NCBI GenBank assembly: GCA_052246295.1
Contig: JBQQCO010000013.1
From: Piscibacillus sp052246295
GTDB lineage: Bacteria; Bacillota; Bacilli; Bacillales; Alkalibacillaceae
Direction: 5' to 3' (one strand)
DNA: 64,000 nt
The notes under the pieces are model-generated. The model saw nothing but the letters and a program-made list of their open reading frames with translations, was not told where the DNA came from and did not search any database. A program made the position numbers and the translations under genes. Positions 47,822-56,409 of this stretch are shown piece by piece. Position 1 is the stretch's first letter. Each line of letters opens with the position of its first letter.

Positions 47822-48298
47822 ATGCACCAAGTTTCACTCAGGGATATCCAACAAGAAGACCTACCAATTTTCTTTGAACATCAGAAGGATCCTGTCTCTA
47901 GTCACATGGCTGCGTTCACTTCTAAAGACCCAACGGACTGGGGTTTATTTTCGAATCACTGGAATCGTATTTTAACGGACAACAACATCATTAAGAAAAG
48001 CATTATTCACGAGAATCAGATAGTAGGTCATGTGATTAGTTTTGAGATGTTCGGTGACCGCGAAGTGACTTATTGGATTAACCGTGAGGACTGGGGAAAA
48101 GGTATAGCGACAGTTGCGCTTAAACAGTTCTTGAATTTAGATCCAACACGCCCATTATACGCCCGAGCCGCAAAAGATAATATCGGTTCTAGGCGAGTGC
48201 TTGAAAAATGTGGATTTACTATTATAGATGAAGATAGTGGATTTGCGAACGCTCGTGATATGGAAGTTGAAGAGTTTGTTTTTATGTTAAGTGATTGA
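47822..48298 (+). CDS. GNAT N-acetyltransferase
   Basis: The protein has 158 residues; ATG 47822 follows AGGAGG. YWINREDWGKGIATVALKQF (acetyl-CoA loop) and NIGSRRVLEKCGF are the RimJ/L-type signatures. Complete length. Acceptor unknown. Confidence 0.88.
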   Translation: MHQVSLRDIQQEDLPIFFEHQKDPVSSHMAAFTSKDPTDWGLFSNHWNRILTDNNIIKKSIIHENQIVGHVISFEMFGDREVTYWINREDWGKGIATVALKQFLNLDPTRPLYARAAKDNIGSRRVLEKCGFTIIDEDSGFANARDMEVEEFVFMLSD

Positions 48299-48354
48299 TT
48301 GGAAAAATATGTTACAATTAGTTTTAGCAATTTTTGTTTAAATGGGGATCGAGT

Positions 48355-48957
48355 ATGGAAAATTGGATTACAGACATTATGAGTGAATTTGGCTATGTAG
48401 GAATTATGTTTTTAATTGCTATAGAGAACATATTTCCACCTATACCGTCTGAAATCATACTGACGTTCGGAGGGTTTATGACCACTACCACTAAATTAAG
48501 TATGTTAGGTGTGGTTAGTTCGGCAACAGCAGGTTCAGTTGCTGGTGCTATAATTCTATATTTAGTAGGATTACAAATGGATATAGCAAGATTAGAGAAA
48601 ATTGTAGACAGGTGGGGACATATCCTTCGAATAACAAAAGAAGATCTACATAAAGCTGATGCTTGGTTTGATCAATATGGTCCGTGGACAGTCTTTATTT
48701 GCAGGTTTATCCCATTGATTCGTAGTTTAATATCTATTCCTGCTGGTATGTCAAATATGAATATCGGTCTGTTTTTGTTTTTTACAACTTTAGGGACTTT
48801 AATTTGGAATATTGTTCTTGTGTACTTAGGTGCTTCAGTGGGAAACTCTTGGGAAGTCATTGTGGGATATATGGAAATCTATTCAAAAATCATTTACGTT
48901 ATATTAGTTTTGCTTTTTATAATCTTAGTGTATTTTTTTATAAAAAGAAGAAGGTGA
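48355..48957 (+). CDS. DedA-family membrane protein
   Basis: The protein has 200 residues from ATG 48355; the ORF extends further upstream but the ribosome site GGGGA fits this ATG. DedA/VTT features: FLIAIENIFPPIPSEIILTF (Glu and Pro residues near 20-35), CRFIPLIRSLISIPAGMSNM (FxRFxPxxR-like motif near 118-137), GTLIWNIVLVYLG. The family acts in lipid-carrier recycling (UptA-like undecaprenyl phosphate flipping) and proton-dependent envelope homeostasis. Confidence 0.92.
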   Translation: MENWITDIMSEFGYVGIMFLIAIENIFPPIPSEIILTFGGFMTTTTKLSMLGVVSSATAGSVAGAIILYLVGLQMDIARLEKIVDRWGHILRITKEDLHKADAWFDQYGPWTVFICRFIPLIRSLISIPAGMSNMNIGLFLFFTTLGTLIWNIVLVYLGASVGNSWEVIVGYMEIYSKIIYVILVLLFIILVYFFIKRRR

Positions 48958-49036
48958 TTTACAACATTATAAAGCAACAGTAAATTTACTAGGAAACACA
49001 ATAATAGATTAACCAATGAAATAGGAGCGAAAATAC

Positions 49037-49297
49037 ATGAAAAACTACAGTTTGATTTCTACCACGTGCTTAGGATTATTTATTGTTTTATTCTCATTAA
49101 TGATTAATAACGTTTCTTTCGGTTCATTTGGCAAGGTCGTCATCATTTCAATGTGCTTACTACCACTGTTAGGAACTATATTTGGCTTAAAAAGTAAAAA
49201 GGGTATAAGCAAATGGCTTTTAATCATTTTAAACATAAGTGCATTAATCACAATGTTATACATTCTTGTGCTTGGTTTTGGAATGGGTGAAGTATAA
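49037..49297 (+). CDS. Small three-TM protein
   Basis: The protein has 86 residues; ATG 49037 follows ATAGGAGCG. Three hydrophobic segments (LGLFIVLFSLMI, VVIISMCLLPLLGTIFGL, WLLIILNISALITMLYILVLGF). No family recognised; similar short membrane proteins are common in Bacillaceae. Confidence 0.6.
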   Translation: MKNYSLISTTCLGLFIVLFSLMINNVSFGSFGKVVIISMCLLPLLGTIFGLKSKKGISKWLLIILNISALITMLYILVLGFGMGEV

Positions 49298-49351
49298 AAA
49301 GTAATAAATATTAATTACGTTTTAATGAGTTAGTTGAGAAGCGGAGGAGTT

Positions 49352-49540
49352 ATGATGGTTAAAAAACCTTTTATGCTATCGCTACTTATAGGCTTGTTTG
49401 CTTTCTCTTTGACATATTTGGTGACTTATATTATTAACTCTTCCCACCCCTTTTGGGCGAGTATGTTAATAGGTCTTCTCATCTTCGAATTATGTTACTA
49501 TTATTATTTCCATAAAACTAAGAAACAAGATGAATTTTAA
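49352..49540 (+). CDS. Small two-TM protein
   Basis: The protein has 62 residues from ATG 49352 (or ATG 49355, which has the better 7-base spacing to GGAGGAG). Two membrane helices (LLIGLFAFSLTYLVTYI, ASMLIGLLIFELCYYYYF) and a Lys-rich tail. Unknown. Confidence 0.55.
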   Translation: MMVKKPFMLSLLIGLFAFSLTYLVTYIINSSHPFWASMLIGLLIFELCYYYYFHKTKKQDEF

Positions 49541-49577
49541 TTAACATTAGTATTTGGACATCTGAGGTGATTACATT

Positions 49578-50075
49578 TTGTTAAAAAGAACAAACTTAAT
49601 TTACATAATAGGATTGATTTTTATAGTTTCTTTCCTTGTAAGCTGTGAAAATAGTGAGGAAGTCATTAAAAATAGTTACTACCTGTCCTTATCTGGCGAA
49701 AGTAAAAATTGGGAAGTCAATTCCTACGAAGTCGTAATTATGCCGGATACGTTTAGTGCGGGCAATGGTAAGTTAACGATGAAAAATGATAAAGAAGTAA
49801 CGTCACATTTTTTTAGCATTAAAGTTCATGCGGTGATCAATGGACGTGACGAAGTTGTTCAAGGAAAGTCAGTAACTGTGACTGGTGGTGAGGAAAATAT
49901 CGCTCAAACATCGATTGGAACCATTGAAGGTGGAACCTATTTTAAGGAAAATGGTGATCCCATCACGCTTAAAGATGTTAGTGACATCTACATGATTATT
50001 CAGTGGCAAGATGGCAACCAAGACATGGAAGAAAGAGTCGACTTATATAATCCAGGGGATAAATTTAGTTTTTAA
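49578..50075 (+). CDS. Lipoprotein, unknown
   Basis: The protein has 165 residues from TTG 49578. Signal (M)LKRTNLIYIIGLIFIVSFLV with lipobox LVSC, then an all-beta domain (YEVVIMPDTFSAGNGKLTM, GTIEGGTYFKENGD). Unknown function, probably surface-exposed. Confidence 0.65.
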   Translation: MLKRTNLIYIIGLIFIVSFLVSCENSEEVIKNSYYLSLSGESKNWEVNSYEVVIMPDTFSAGNGKLTMKNDKEVTSHFFSIKVHAVINGRDEVVQGKSVTVTGGEENIAQTSIGTIEGGTYFKENGDPITLKDVSDIYMIIQWQDGNQDMEERVDLYNPGDKFSF

Positions 50076-50096
50076 TTTAAAAGGATGTATCGCCGA

Positions 50097-50972
50097 ATGA
50101 CTCATAAACATATTAAAACGATTCAGAAACACTATCCAGAGTTACATATTGAGGATTACTACATAAATGACATCGGTCAAAATAATGATGTCTTAATTGT
50201 GAATGGTTCCTTAGTATTTAGATTTCCAAAATATAAAGAAGGGGTCGATCAACTTAGAACTGAAACTAAAATTTTGAACTATATTAAAGGCAAAGTTTCA
50301 CTCGCGATCCCAAATCCAATCTATTATTCTTTTGATAAGTTAGAGCCAGGCGACGTTTTTACTGGTTATGAACTCATTGAAGGCGAACCATTGTGGAAGA
50401 GTCAATTTGAATCGATTAAGAACAGTGAACAGGTTCAGGCTCTAGCTGATAATCTCGTTTCGTTTTTAATAGAATTACATTCAATTTCAATAGGTCGAGT
50501 CAGGGGAGAGTTGAACTTAGCAGAGAATCATCCTTTAGAACAAATGAGTCAATTATACGAAAAGATTAGGCTTGAATTATTTCCGTACATAAGGGATGTG
50601 GCTCAAAGGGAAATCTCTCATTCGTTTGAAACATTTCTTAAAGGTGAGAGTTTCAAAACTGCAGACATAGCCCTTATTCATGGCGATTTCGGTGCATCTA
50701 ATATCTTGTGGAACCCGGAGTCTGTTAGAATATCTGGGGTTATAGACTTTGGCGGTTCTGGTTTAGGAGACCCTGCATATGATTTCGCGGGTATACTTTC
50801 TAGCTACGGAGAAGAATTTTATGAAATTTGCGTTCAGAAGTATCCGAATAGTGATGATTTAGACAAACGAGTGAAATTTTACAGAAGTACCTTTGCGTTG
50901 CAGGAAGCTTTGCATGGGATTGAAAACAATGATCGAGAGGCGTTTGAGAGTGGAATTGAAGATTATAGATAG
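50097..50972 (+). CDS. APH-family phosphotransferase
   Basis: The protein has 291 residues from ATG 50097 (AAAGGATG upstream); the ATG at 50085 lies within that site. Catalytic loop LIHGDFGASNILWNPE near residue 198 and metal-binding VIDFGGSGLGDPAYDFAGIL follow the aminoglycoside/MTR-kinase-like pattern; N-lobe VFRFPKYKEGVDQLRTE is present. Followed 26 bases later by a nucleotidyltransferase. Could modify an aminoglycoside or a cellular sugar or alcohol; resistance is not implied. Confidence 0.85.
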   Translation: MTHKHIKTIQKHYPELHIEDYYINDIGQNNDVLIVNGSLVFRFPKYKEGVDQLRTETKILNYIKGKVSLAIPNPIYYSFDKLEPGDVFTGYELIEGEPLWKSQFESIKNSEQVQALADNLVSFLIELHSISIGRVRGELNLAENHPLEQMSQLYEKIRLELFPYIRDVAQREISHSFETFLKGESFKTADIALIHGDFGASNILWNPESVRISGVIDFGGSGLGDPAYDFAGILSSYGEEFYEICVQKYPNSDDLDKRVKFYRSTFALQEALHGIENNDREAFESGIEDYR

Positions 50973-50998
50973 TTAAAGACATTTAAGGGAGAGATCGT

Positions 50999-51841
50999 TT
51001 GACACAAATTAAAAGTATTGGACGTTTTTTAGAATTAAATGATGATGGATACCTCATCAATGAATCCAGTAAAAAGAATATTAAGCCTGCTTATTACAAC
51101 GTGATTGAAGAAGTTATTAGAACATATCGAGCTCATTTAGGGGATCATCTACATAGCATATATGTTAGAGGGTCCATTCCTCGTGGATTAGGGCTCGAAC
51201 ATGTGTCTGATTTAGACACTCTGGCTGTTACAACTGAAAAGACTTTAGATGCTGATTTAGAATGGGTTGAGAGGGCTGAAGTAAAGATCAATAATCAATT
51301 TGAATATGTCAATGGATTGGAACTCAGTGTCTATCCGATTGAAGATATATTAGAAGTAAATCGATTTTCCGTTATTCCATTTATCATTAAAACACATAGC
51401 ATTTGTGTTGATGGAAAAGATTTAAGTGTCTTTTTACCCGATTATAAACCTGACAAAGCCTTAGGTAATGAGCATCTCATTAATTTATCAAATCAGATTC
51501 AGCAAGCAAAAGAGGACCTTGAAGGTAACGAAGATGATGAGGATATTTTGGATTGTTGTCAGTGGATTATGAAAATCATCGTAAGAGCTGGGCTTGCGCT
51601 TGTGATAGAGGAAGAAAATAAATATACAAGAGACTTGTACCCAGCATATAAAATCTTCTCTAAATATTATCCAGAGAAAGAAGCGGACATGGAACAAGCT
51701 TTTAAATATGCCATTGAACCTATAGACAATCCAAACGAAATTATAGATTTCTTAAATGGCATGGGTCATTGGATGGTTCAAGAGGCTGAAAAGTGGTTGG
51801 AGAAATATAATCCTGACAAAGAAAGCTGGTTGAAAATATAA
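50999..51841 (+). CDS. Nucleotidyltransferase (ANT-like)
   Basis: The protein has 280 residues from TTG 50999 (AGGGAGAG upstream). The Pol-beta motif is visible: IYVRGSIPRGLGLEHVSDLD near residues 56-75 (GSxxRGxxxxxSDxD) and LELSVYPIED near 101-110 as the third acidic strand. A helical C-terminal domain follows. Would transfer NMP to a hydroxyl of an unknown acceptor. Same-strand neighbour of a phosphotransferase. Confidence 0.82.
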   Translation: MTQIKSIGRFLELNDDGYLINESSKKNIKPAYYNVIEEVIRTYRAHLGDHLHSIYVRGSIPRGLGLEHVSDLDTLAVTTEKTLDADLEWVERAEVKINNQFEYVNGLELSVYPIEDILEVNRFSVIPFIIKTHSICVDGKDLSVFLPDYKPDKALGNEHLINLSNQIQQAKEDLEGNEDDEDILDCCQWIMKIIVRAGLALVIEEENKYTRDLYPAYKIFSKYYPEKEADMEQAFKYAIEPIDNPNEIIDFLNGMGHWMVQEAEKWLEKYNPDKESWLKI

Positions 51842-51864
51842 ATAATAAGTAAGGAATTGAGTAC

Positions 51865-52310
51865 ATGTTACACTTACAGAAAGTAAAATCAGAAAATGAA
51901 TTTATTTTGCATGGATCATGCAATTTTACATTTATGAATTTAGTAAATATATCCCCGATATTAAACTGGAACATGACGGATCATACAAACGGTTTAATTT
52001 AGAAAGATATTGGAATAGTGATAACTTCCACGCTCATTTTATAATGCTAGATGATGAGTTGATTGGTTTTTCACTAGTACAGAGTGCAACACAGGCAAGC
52101 CCCAATTCTGTTGAAGAATTTTTTATTATGTCCAACCATAGTGGACAAGACTACGGTAAGGATGTTGCAAAAAAGTTGTTCGGCATGTATCCAGGTGAGT
52201 GGAGAATTACTCAAATTGAAAATAATCGACCTGCCTATGCATTTTGGAATGGATTAGTTAATGAAGTCACCAATGGTAGACCGTCTTTGAAGGGGCAACC
52301 TGTACATTAG
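51865..52310 (+). pseudogene. GNAT acetyltransferase, frameshifted and 3'-fused
   Basis: ATG 51865 with AAGGAA begins LHLQKVKSENEFILH; after 17 codons the frame is off by one base at 51914-51917. The rest (QFYIYEFSKYIPDIKL, HFIMLDDELIGFSLVQ, EEFFIMSNHSGQDYGKDVAK, NNRPAYAFWNGLVNEVTNG) follows in the next frame. The C-terminus after VTNG is unrelated (RPSLKGQPVH) and comes from antisense-phase reading of the neighbouring methyltransferase remnant. Confidence 0.75.
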
Positions 52311-52783
52311 CAATTCATCACTTTAGTGAGCTTGTAACTCCGTTTCAAGAAGTTTTTAGAGTCCTTAATAAAGGTAGATTTGTCATTTTTACTTCCTCCC
52401 CTGAACAGATGAATAACTATTGGCTTAAAGAATATTTTCCCAAAGCGATTGATAACTCTGCCAATCAAATGCCAAGAGTAGATAAAGTTAACGATACATT
52501 AAAAAAAGTAGGATTTAACATCGTGGGTAATGAGACCTTTTTAATTCAACCTGATTTAAAGGATTTTTTTCTTTATAGTGGCAAGTATAAACCGAAAATG
52601 TATTTAGATGAAAAAGTCCGTTCAGGAATTTCTACTTTCGCTAATTTAGCTTCAAATGAAGAGGTCGAAGAAGGCTGTATTAGACTGAAAAAGGACATTG
52701 AAACTAAGAAAATAGAAGACGTTGTAAATAAATATAGTAGCGATTTAGGTGATTATACTTATATTATTGCTGAAAAGAAATAG
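52280..52783 (+). pseudogene. SAM-dependent methyltransferase, N-terminus missing
   Basis: The frame open from 52280 encodes FEGATCTLAIHHFSELVTPF, EVFRVLNKGRFVIFTSSPEQ and then the C-terminal half of a class I methyltransferase (Methyltransf_11-like: strand 4, strand 5). The SAM-binding glycine-rich motif is absent. The visible ATG at 52409 lies inside the fold. It abuts the broken GNAT gene at about 52275-52283, so one deletion probably removed the ends of both. Confidence 0.75.
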
Positions 52784-52836
52784 AGTAACTGTGGCAATAG
52801 TTTAAGAATGCACTCCATAATAAGGAAATGATAAAT

Positions 52837-53361
52837 ATGTTTTTTGTTCAAATGTCAGGTTTTTCTGGTTCGGGTAAATCCACATTAGCTAAACAAATTT
52901 CTAAGAGAACTGGGGCAATTGTAATTGATCATGATATTGTTAAATCGGCATTATTACTTAGTATTAACGAAGGTGTTTTAGACCGAAAATTATCAGGTAA
53001 GATATCATACAATATTGATTGGTCTATAATTGAATTCCAATTATCGCAAGGGATTAGTGTTATATTTGATAGTCCTTGTCTATATGATGAGATGATTGAG
53101 AAAGGTACGATGTTGGCAAAAAAATACAACGCTAAATATAAGTATGTCGAATGTTACCTTGATGATATTGACGTCATAAACTCTAGATTGAAAGATCGTG
53201 AAAATTTAATAAGTCAAATAAAAGAAGTCAAGGATGAAAAGGCATTTAAATATACAATTGAAAACGCTAAAAAACCATCTGACTATGAGTGTTTAGTTGT
53301 TGATACTGGAGAGCAATTAGATACATATATAAATGAGGTATTAGATTACATAAACGCATAA
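52837..53361 (+). CDS. P-loop kinase-like ATPase
   Basis: The protein has 174 residues from ATG 52837 (AAGGAA 9 bases upstream). Walker A SGFSGSGKSTLAKQI near residue 7, Asp in IVIDHDIVKSALL near 30, VIFDSPCLYDEMI near 76 and a lid-like RLKDRENLI near 117. This resembles the AAA_33/zeta-toxin-like small-molecule kinases found next to resistance-type genes. Substrate unknown. Confidence 0.82.
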   Translation: MFFVQMSGFSGSGKSTLAKQISKRTGAIVIDHDIVKSALLLSINEGVLDRKLSGKISYNIDWSIIEFQLSQGISVIFDSPCLYDEMIEKGTMLAKKYNAKYKYVECYLDDIDVINSRLKDRENLISQIKEVKDEKAFKYTIENAKKPSDYECLVVDTGEQLDTYINEVLDYINA

Positions 53362-53440
53362 GTTTTTTGTTTCCTTAGCTAATTATGAACAAGATTATAT
53401 GATCAATTAATAATCTATCTCTTTTGCTTTATTCAAGTAA

Positions 53441-53495
53441 GGGGGGCAATAGTTAAACAAGAGAATCGCGTGTTGATCAACTAACGGGGTAGGAA
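53441..53495. repeat. Intergenic AACTAACGGGG-type element
   Basis: GGGGGCAATAGTTAAACAAG then AGAATCGCGTGTTGATCA then ACTAACGGGGTAGGA. The GAGAATCGCG(T/C)GTTGATCA(A/G)CTAACGGGG segment recurs at 55508. No ORF; it lies between the P-loop kinase and the next gene. Confidence 0.6.
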
Positions 53496-53547
53496 ATCAC
53501 AAAAGTAATGCGCATTTACTTTGAAATAAGATTAAACGGGGGTTTAT

Positions 53548-54012
53548 ATGCGGAAAGTTTATCTAGATAGAACAGAATTTATTGGAGCTGTGGGTGTAGA
53601 TATAGAAGATACTGAAGTTATAATAGCAGGGACAACAATTTTTCCTATGAGTGCTCATGATAAGAATGAAGAGTATCAAAAATGTGCTAGCGATTATGAT
53701 ATTCAATTTATTTTTGACGATGATATTCCACATATAGAGTTTTTTACGGTTCCACATGTAGATATTATGGCAAAAGATAGTAAAGGTGGATTTATCGGAA
53801 CTGTTTATCAACAGTGTGATTCGGAAAGTGACGCACCAATTTGTTATATCAATAGGGATTTAGAGTGCTTTATAATTTCTGAAAACGCAGAAGATTTTCT
53901 GAGTAATATAGGAACATGGCAAGACAACATGAAACTCTATGATGAAATTACCGTTTATCGTTCGAAAGCAGAAGCAGAAGCTGAACTAGAATTTATCGAT
54001 TTGTCTATCTGA
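53548..54012 (+). CDS. Hypothetical protein, acidic
   Basis: The protein has 154 residues; ATG 53548 follows GGGGG. Acidic alpha/beta protein with no signal peptide or membrane segment; IPHIEFFTVPHVDIMAKDS and ICYINRDLECFIISENAEDF are the best-ordered segments. No family recognised, although the layout suggests a small immunity-like (SUKH-type) fold as an unproven guess. Confidence 0.6.
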   Translation: MRKVYLDRTEFIGAVGVDIEDTEVIIAGTTIFPMSAHDKNEEYQKCASDYDIQFIFDDDIPHIEFFTVPHVDIMAKDSKGGFIGTVYQQCDSESDAPICYINRDLECFIISENAEDFLSNIGTWQDNMKLYDEITVYRSKAEAEAELEFIDLSI

Positions 54013-54041
54013 CAGGCCTCCATTATTATAAATTCATATTA

Positions 54042-54110
54042 AATTAACGGGAGCGTAAGTTAAAGTAGGATATTGCTTTTGATCTACTAATGGGGGAGGA
54101 TAGTGGAACA
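54042..54110. repeat. Intergenic AACGGGAGCG/ACTAATGGGGG element
   Basis: ATTAACGGGAGCGTAAGTTAA and, 30 bases on, CTACTAATGGGGGAGGATAG: two diverged modules of the element seen at 16563, 53441, 54918 and 55481. Confidence 0.5.
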
Positions 54111-54171
54111 AATCATTGAAATGAATTATAAAATTACAAGGTATTCCTTTCTACCATAGAAAGAAGGAATT

Positions 54172-54483
54172 GTGATGATTAAAATTAATCGAGAAACAAA
54201 CTGGACTGATAGATTTAGAGAATATAAAGTCATATTAAATGAGAAGGAGATTGGCTTTATCAGTGCAGGAGAAACTTTTGAATACCCACTAAATCAAGGA
54301 AGACACACTCTGTATCTAAAAATTGATTGGTGCAGAAGTGAAAAAATTGAATTTGAGGTCAGGGATAATGAAGTTCTAGAATTTCAGTGCGGAGGATTGA
54401 ATGGTTTTAAATCTCTAATTTATTTCTGGTACATAACATTTAGACATAATAGATATTTATGGATTAAACAAGTTGAATCTTAA
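54172..54483 (+). CDS. Small hypothetical protein, beta-rich
   Basis: The protein has 103 residues (ATG 54172 or 54175; GAAGGAA upstream). EYKVILNEKEIGFISAGETF and QGRHTLYLKIDWCRSEKIEF look like a short PEGA-like beta sandwich. The hydrophobic LIYFWYITF near the C-terminus may be a membrane contact. Function unknown. Confidence 0.6.
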   Translation: MMIKINRETNWTDRFREYKVILNEKEIGFISAGETFEYPLNQGRHTLYLKIDWCRSEKIEFEVRDNEVLEFQCGGLNGFKSLIYFWYITFRHNRYLWIKQVES

Positions 54484-54601
54484 TATATTAGAGATTTGTT
54501 ATTTTCAATTATTAAACAAGAAATTTTCCCTATGATCCCTTAATGAGACAGATTAGTCTTATATTTTATTATCAAGAGAAGGGGAAAGAGGCGTAAATCT
54601 A

Positions 54602-54922
54602 ATGGAAATTAAACATGTTAAAGTCGAAATATTACTACCAGAAGAGTATATTGAAACTGTAAGAAATAAATTAAATGATATAGGTGTCTTAACAGTCGGA
54701 AATTATGATAACGTCGTTTCTTATTCGGTTGTAAAAGGCTACTGGAGACCATTAAAGGAAGCAACGCCATTTAATGGTTCTGTTGGTGAGATATCTTTTG
54801 GTTCAGAATGTAAAATGGAATTTAGTTGTTTATATAAGGATATAGAAGAGGTGAAAAAGATCATTAGAAGTGTTCATCCTTATGAAGAACCTGTTATTAA
54901 CATATTGCCTCTTTTAAATTAA
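54602..54922 (+). CDS. YqfO/NIF3-insert-like (CutA-type) domain protein
   Basis: The protein has 106 residues. KVEILLPEEYIETVRNKLND then VGNYDNVVSYS...GYWRPLKEATPFNG and VKKIIRSVHPYEEPVINILP match the stand-alone NIF3/YqfO insert domain, which has a PII/CutA-like fold. Metal or small-ligand binding is possible. The start is ATG 54602. Confidence 0.8.
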   Translation: MEIKHVKVEILLPEEYIETVRNKLNDIGVLTVGNYDNVVSYSVVKGYWRPLKEATPFNGSVGEISFGSECKMEFSCLYKDIEEVKKIIRSVHPYEEPVINILPLLN

Positions 54923-54968
54923 CGGGGGCAAGGGTTCAACATGGGTAATCACTTATTGTGCTTAAGAG

Positions 54969-55191
54969 CAGATTCATTGAACAACGATTAAGACATTGAT
55001 TCTAAGTAATTCGTACTCAAAATAGAAGGGGGAGGTATTATTAAGAAAATACTAGGTGCTACAGTAACACCGATAGGAATGATTATTTTACTTTTTTTAA
55101 TGGTAGGAAATTACTATGACCTTCAAGGGGCAGCACAAAGGGCATCAGATGATACATTCACCCTACTCATCACTATGTCTTTGTGGGCGTT
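54969..55191. repeat. 223-bp direct repeat, copy 1
   Basis: This segment, covering the leader and first 50 codons of the membrane-protein gene at 55040, recurs at 56144-56366 (offset exactly 1,175) with only a handful of substitutions. Copy 1 continues into the intact gene. Confidence 0.9.
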
Positions 55192-55441
55192 TCTATTTGG
55201 TGTATTGATAGAATGGGAAGGATTAAGGAGCCTTTTCAAAGGAAAGTTTAACTTAAACTGGCTACTTCTTATTCCAACAGTGATATTGTCTATACTTGTG
55301 TTTATACCAAATGTCTATTGGGTGAAATGGTATGGAGTATCACAGTTCATTTATCCTAACATCTTCTTTTTACCCGAAACACATATGGTTTTATCGGTTT
55401 TAGCAGGGATCATGTTGGTTCGTTCTATCGTAGAAAAATAA
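55040..55441 (+). CDS. Membrane protein, four TM, ATT start
   Basis: The protein has 133 residues when begun at the ATT at 55040, which follows GGGGGAGG and yields (M)KKILGATVTPIGMIILLF, a natural first membrane segment. The ATG at 55079 has no ribosome site and would delete the positive N-terminus. Helices: the first, LLITMSLWAFLFGVLI, WLLLIPTVILSILVFIP and MVLSVLAGIMLVRSIV. Unknown function. The 5' half is duplicated at 56215. Confidence 0.6.
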   Translation: MKKILGATVTPIGMIILLFLMVGNYYDLQGAAQRASDDTFTLLITMSLWAFLFGVLIEWEGLRSLFKGKFNLNWLLLIPTVILSILVFIPNVYWVKWYGVSQFIYPNIFFLPETHMVLSVLAGIMLVRSIVEK

Positions 55442-55480
55442 ATGAATTTGTGGAAATGGTTCTTAAAGGAAATGGTACTT

Positions 55481-55550
55481 AAAGGAAATGAACGAGAGTT
55501 AGTTGAAGAAGAGAATCGCGCGTTGATCAGCTAACGGGGCAGGATAGTTG
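55481..55550. repeat. Intergenic CTAACGGGGCAGG element
   Basis: GAGTTAGTTGAAGAAGAGAA then TCGCGCGTTGATCAGCTAAC then GGGGCAGGATAGTTGAATAC. Closely matches 53461-53493 over about 30 bases. No ORF. Confidence 0.6.
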
Positions 55551-55591
55551 AATACAGAGAAAGGTTTACTACCTTACAAAGGGGGATAACA

Positions 55592-56113
55592 TTGAGTAAA
55601 AAAATAAAGATATTTTTCAGAATTTCAATAGTATTAAATATATTACTAATCGCAATTGTAGCTTGGGGATTCTATCATATGAACTATGTTACAGAGCGTA
55701 CTCTTACAGTTAATGTTGCATATAACTTATTTGAGTTGGAGAAAAGCATTACCCATCAAAGTGATAATGATTGGTCAGACCCAAGTTTGGTTACTACTGA
55801 GTTAGGACAAGTATTCGGTGGGGTTGATCATAGTATGAACGTCGGTTCTGAATCAAAAACACTTTCTGAGAGCGATATGGGAACCCTTCAGAACTTTATT
55901 AACAGTTTGAGGAGTTATCAGCAATATCCTATGGAAACATTAGATAGTTATAGCAATTTAACAGAGGAGGATAAAAGGAATTATGAAGAATTAGGAGAAA
56001 TTCTTCGTGAGGTCGGATTTGAATCCAAAGAAATGAATCAGTTTAATAGTTGGGAAAAGGATTCTCTGATTAAAAAATTTATGGAGTTAACTGAAAAAAT
56101 TGAATCTCGATAA
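55592..56113 (+). CDS. Membrane-anchored protein, unknown
   Basis: The protein has 173 residues from TTG 55592 (AAAGGGGGA upstream). One N-terminal anchor (IVLNILLIAIVAWGFYHM) and an extracellular helical, Glu/Ser-rich domain. It resembles uncharacterised improved-secretion or exported Bacillus proteins; no motif. Confidence 0.65.
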   Translation: MSKKIKIFFRISIVLNILLIAIVAWGFYHMNYVTERTLTVNVAYNLFELEKSITHQSDNDWSDPSLVTTELGQVFGGVDHSMNVGSESKTLSESDMGTLQNFINSLRSYQQYPMETLDSYSNLTEEDKRNYEELGEILREVGFESKEMNQFNSWEKDSLIKKFMELTEKIESR

Positions 56114-56143
56114 GTTAATTGAACTATTTATTGTGTTAAATAA

Positions 56144-56366
56144 CAGATTCATTGAACAACGATTAAGACATTGATTCTAAGTAATTCGTACTCAAAATAG
56201 AAGGGGGAGGTATTATTAAGAAAATACTAGGTGCTACAGTAATACCGATAGGAATGATTATTTTACTTTATTTAATGGTAGGAAATTACTATGACCTTCA
56301 AGGGGCGGCACAAAGAGCTTCAGATGATACATTCACCTTGCTCATCACTATGTCTTTGTGGGCGTT
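56144..56366. repeat. 223-bp direct repeat, copy 2
   Basis: Copy of 54969-55191, offset 1,175. Homology stops in the codons for LWAF, after which the sequence is unrelated. Confidence 0.9.
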
Positions 56367-56406
56367 CCTTAAAGAAGGATATGCAGTTTTCCTCCAGGAG
56401 GGGTGA
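56215..56406 (+). pseudogene. Truncated duplicate of the 55040 membrane-protein gene
   Basis: 63 residues from the same ATT start. Identical N-terminal membrane segment and LLITMSLWAF, then a non-homologous tail (KEGYAVFLQEG) to a TGA at 56404. Only the first one and a half membrane segments survive. The stop overlaps the ribosome site of the next gene. Confidence 0.7.
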
Positions 56407-56409
56407 CTT

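Noticed and set aside
50097..51841. Aminoglycoside resistance module
   Set aside because: Phosphotransferase and nucleotidyltransferase motifs are present, but such proteins are widespread in Bacillaceae without resistance activity; nothing in the sequence fixes the substrate.
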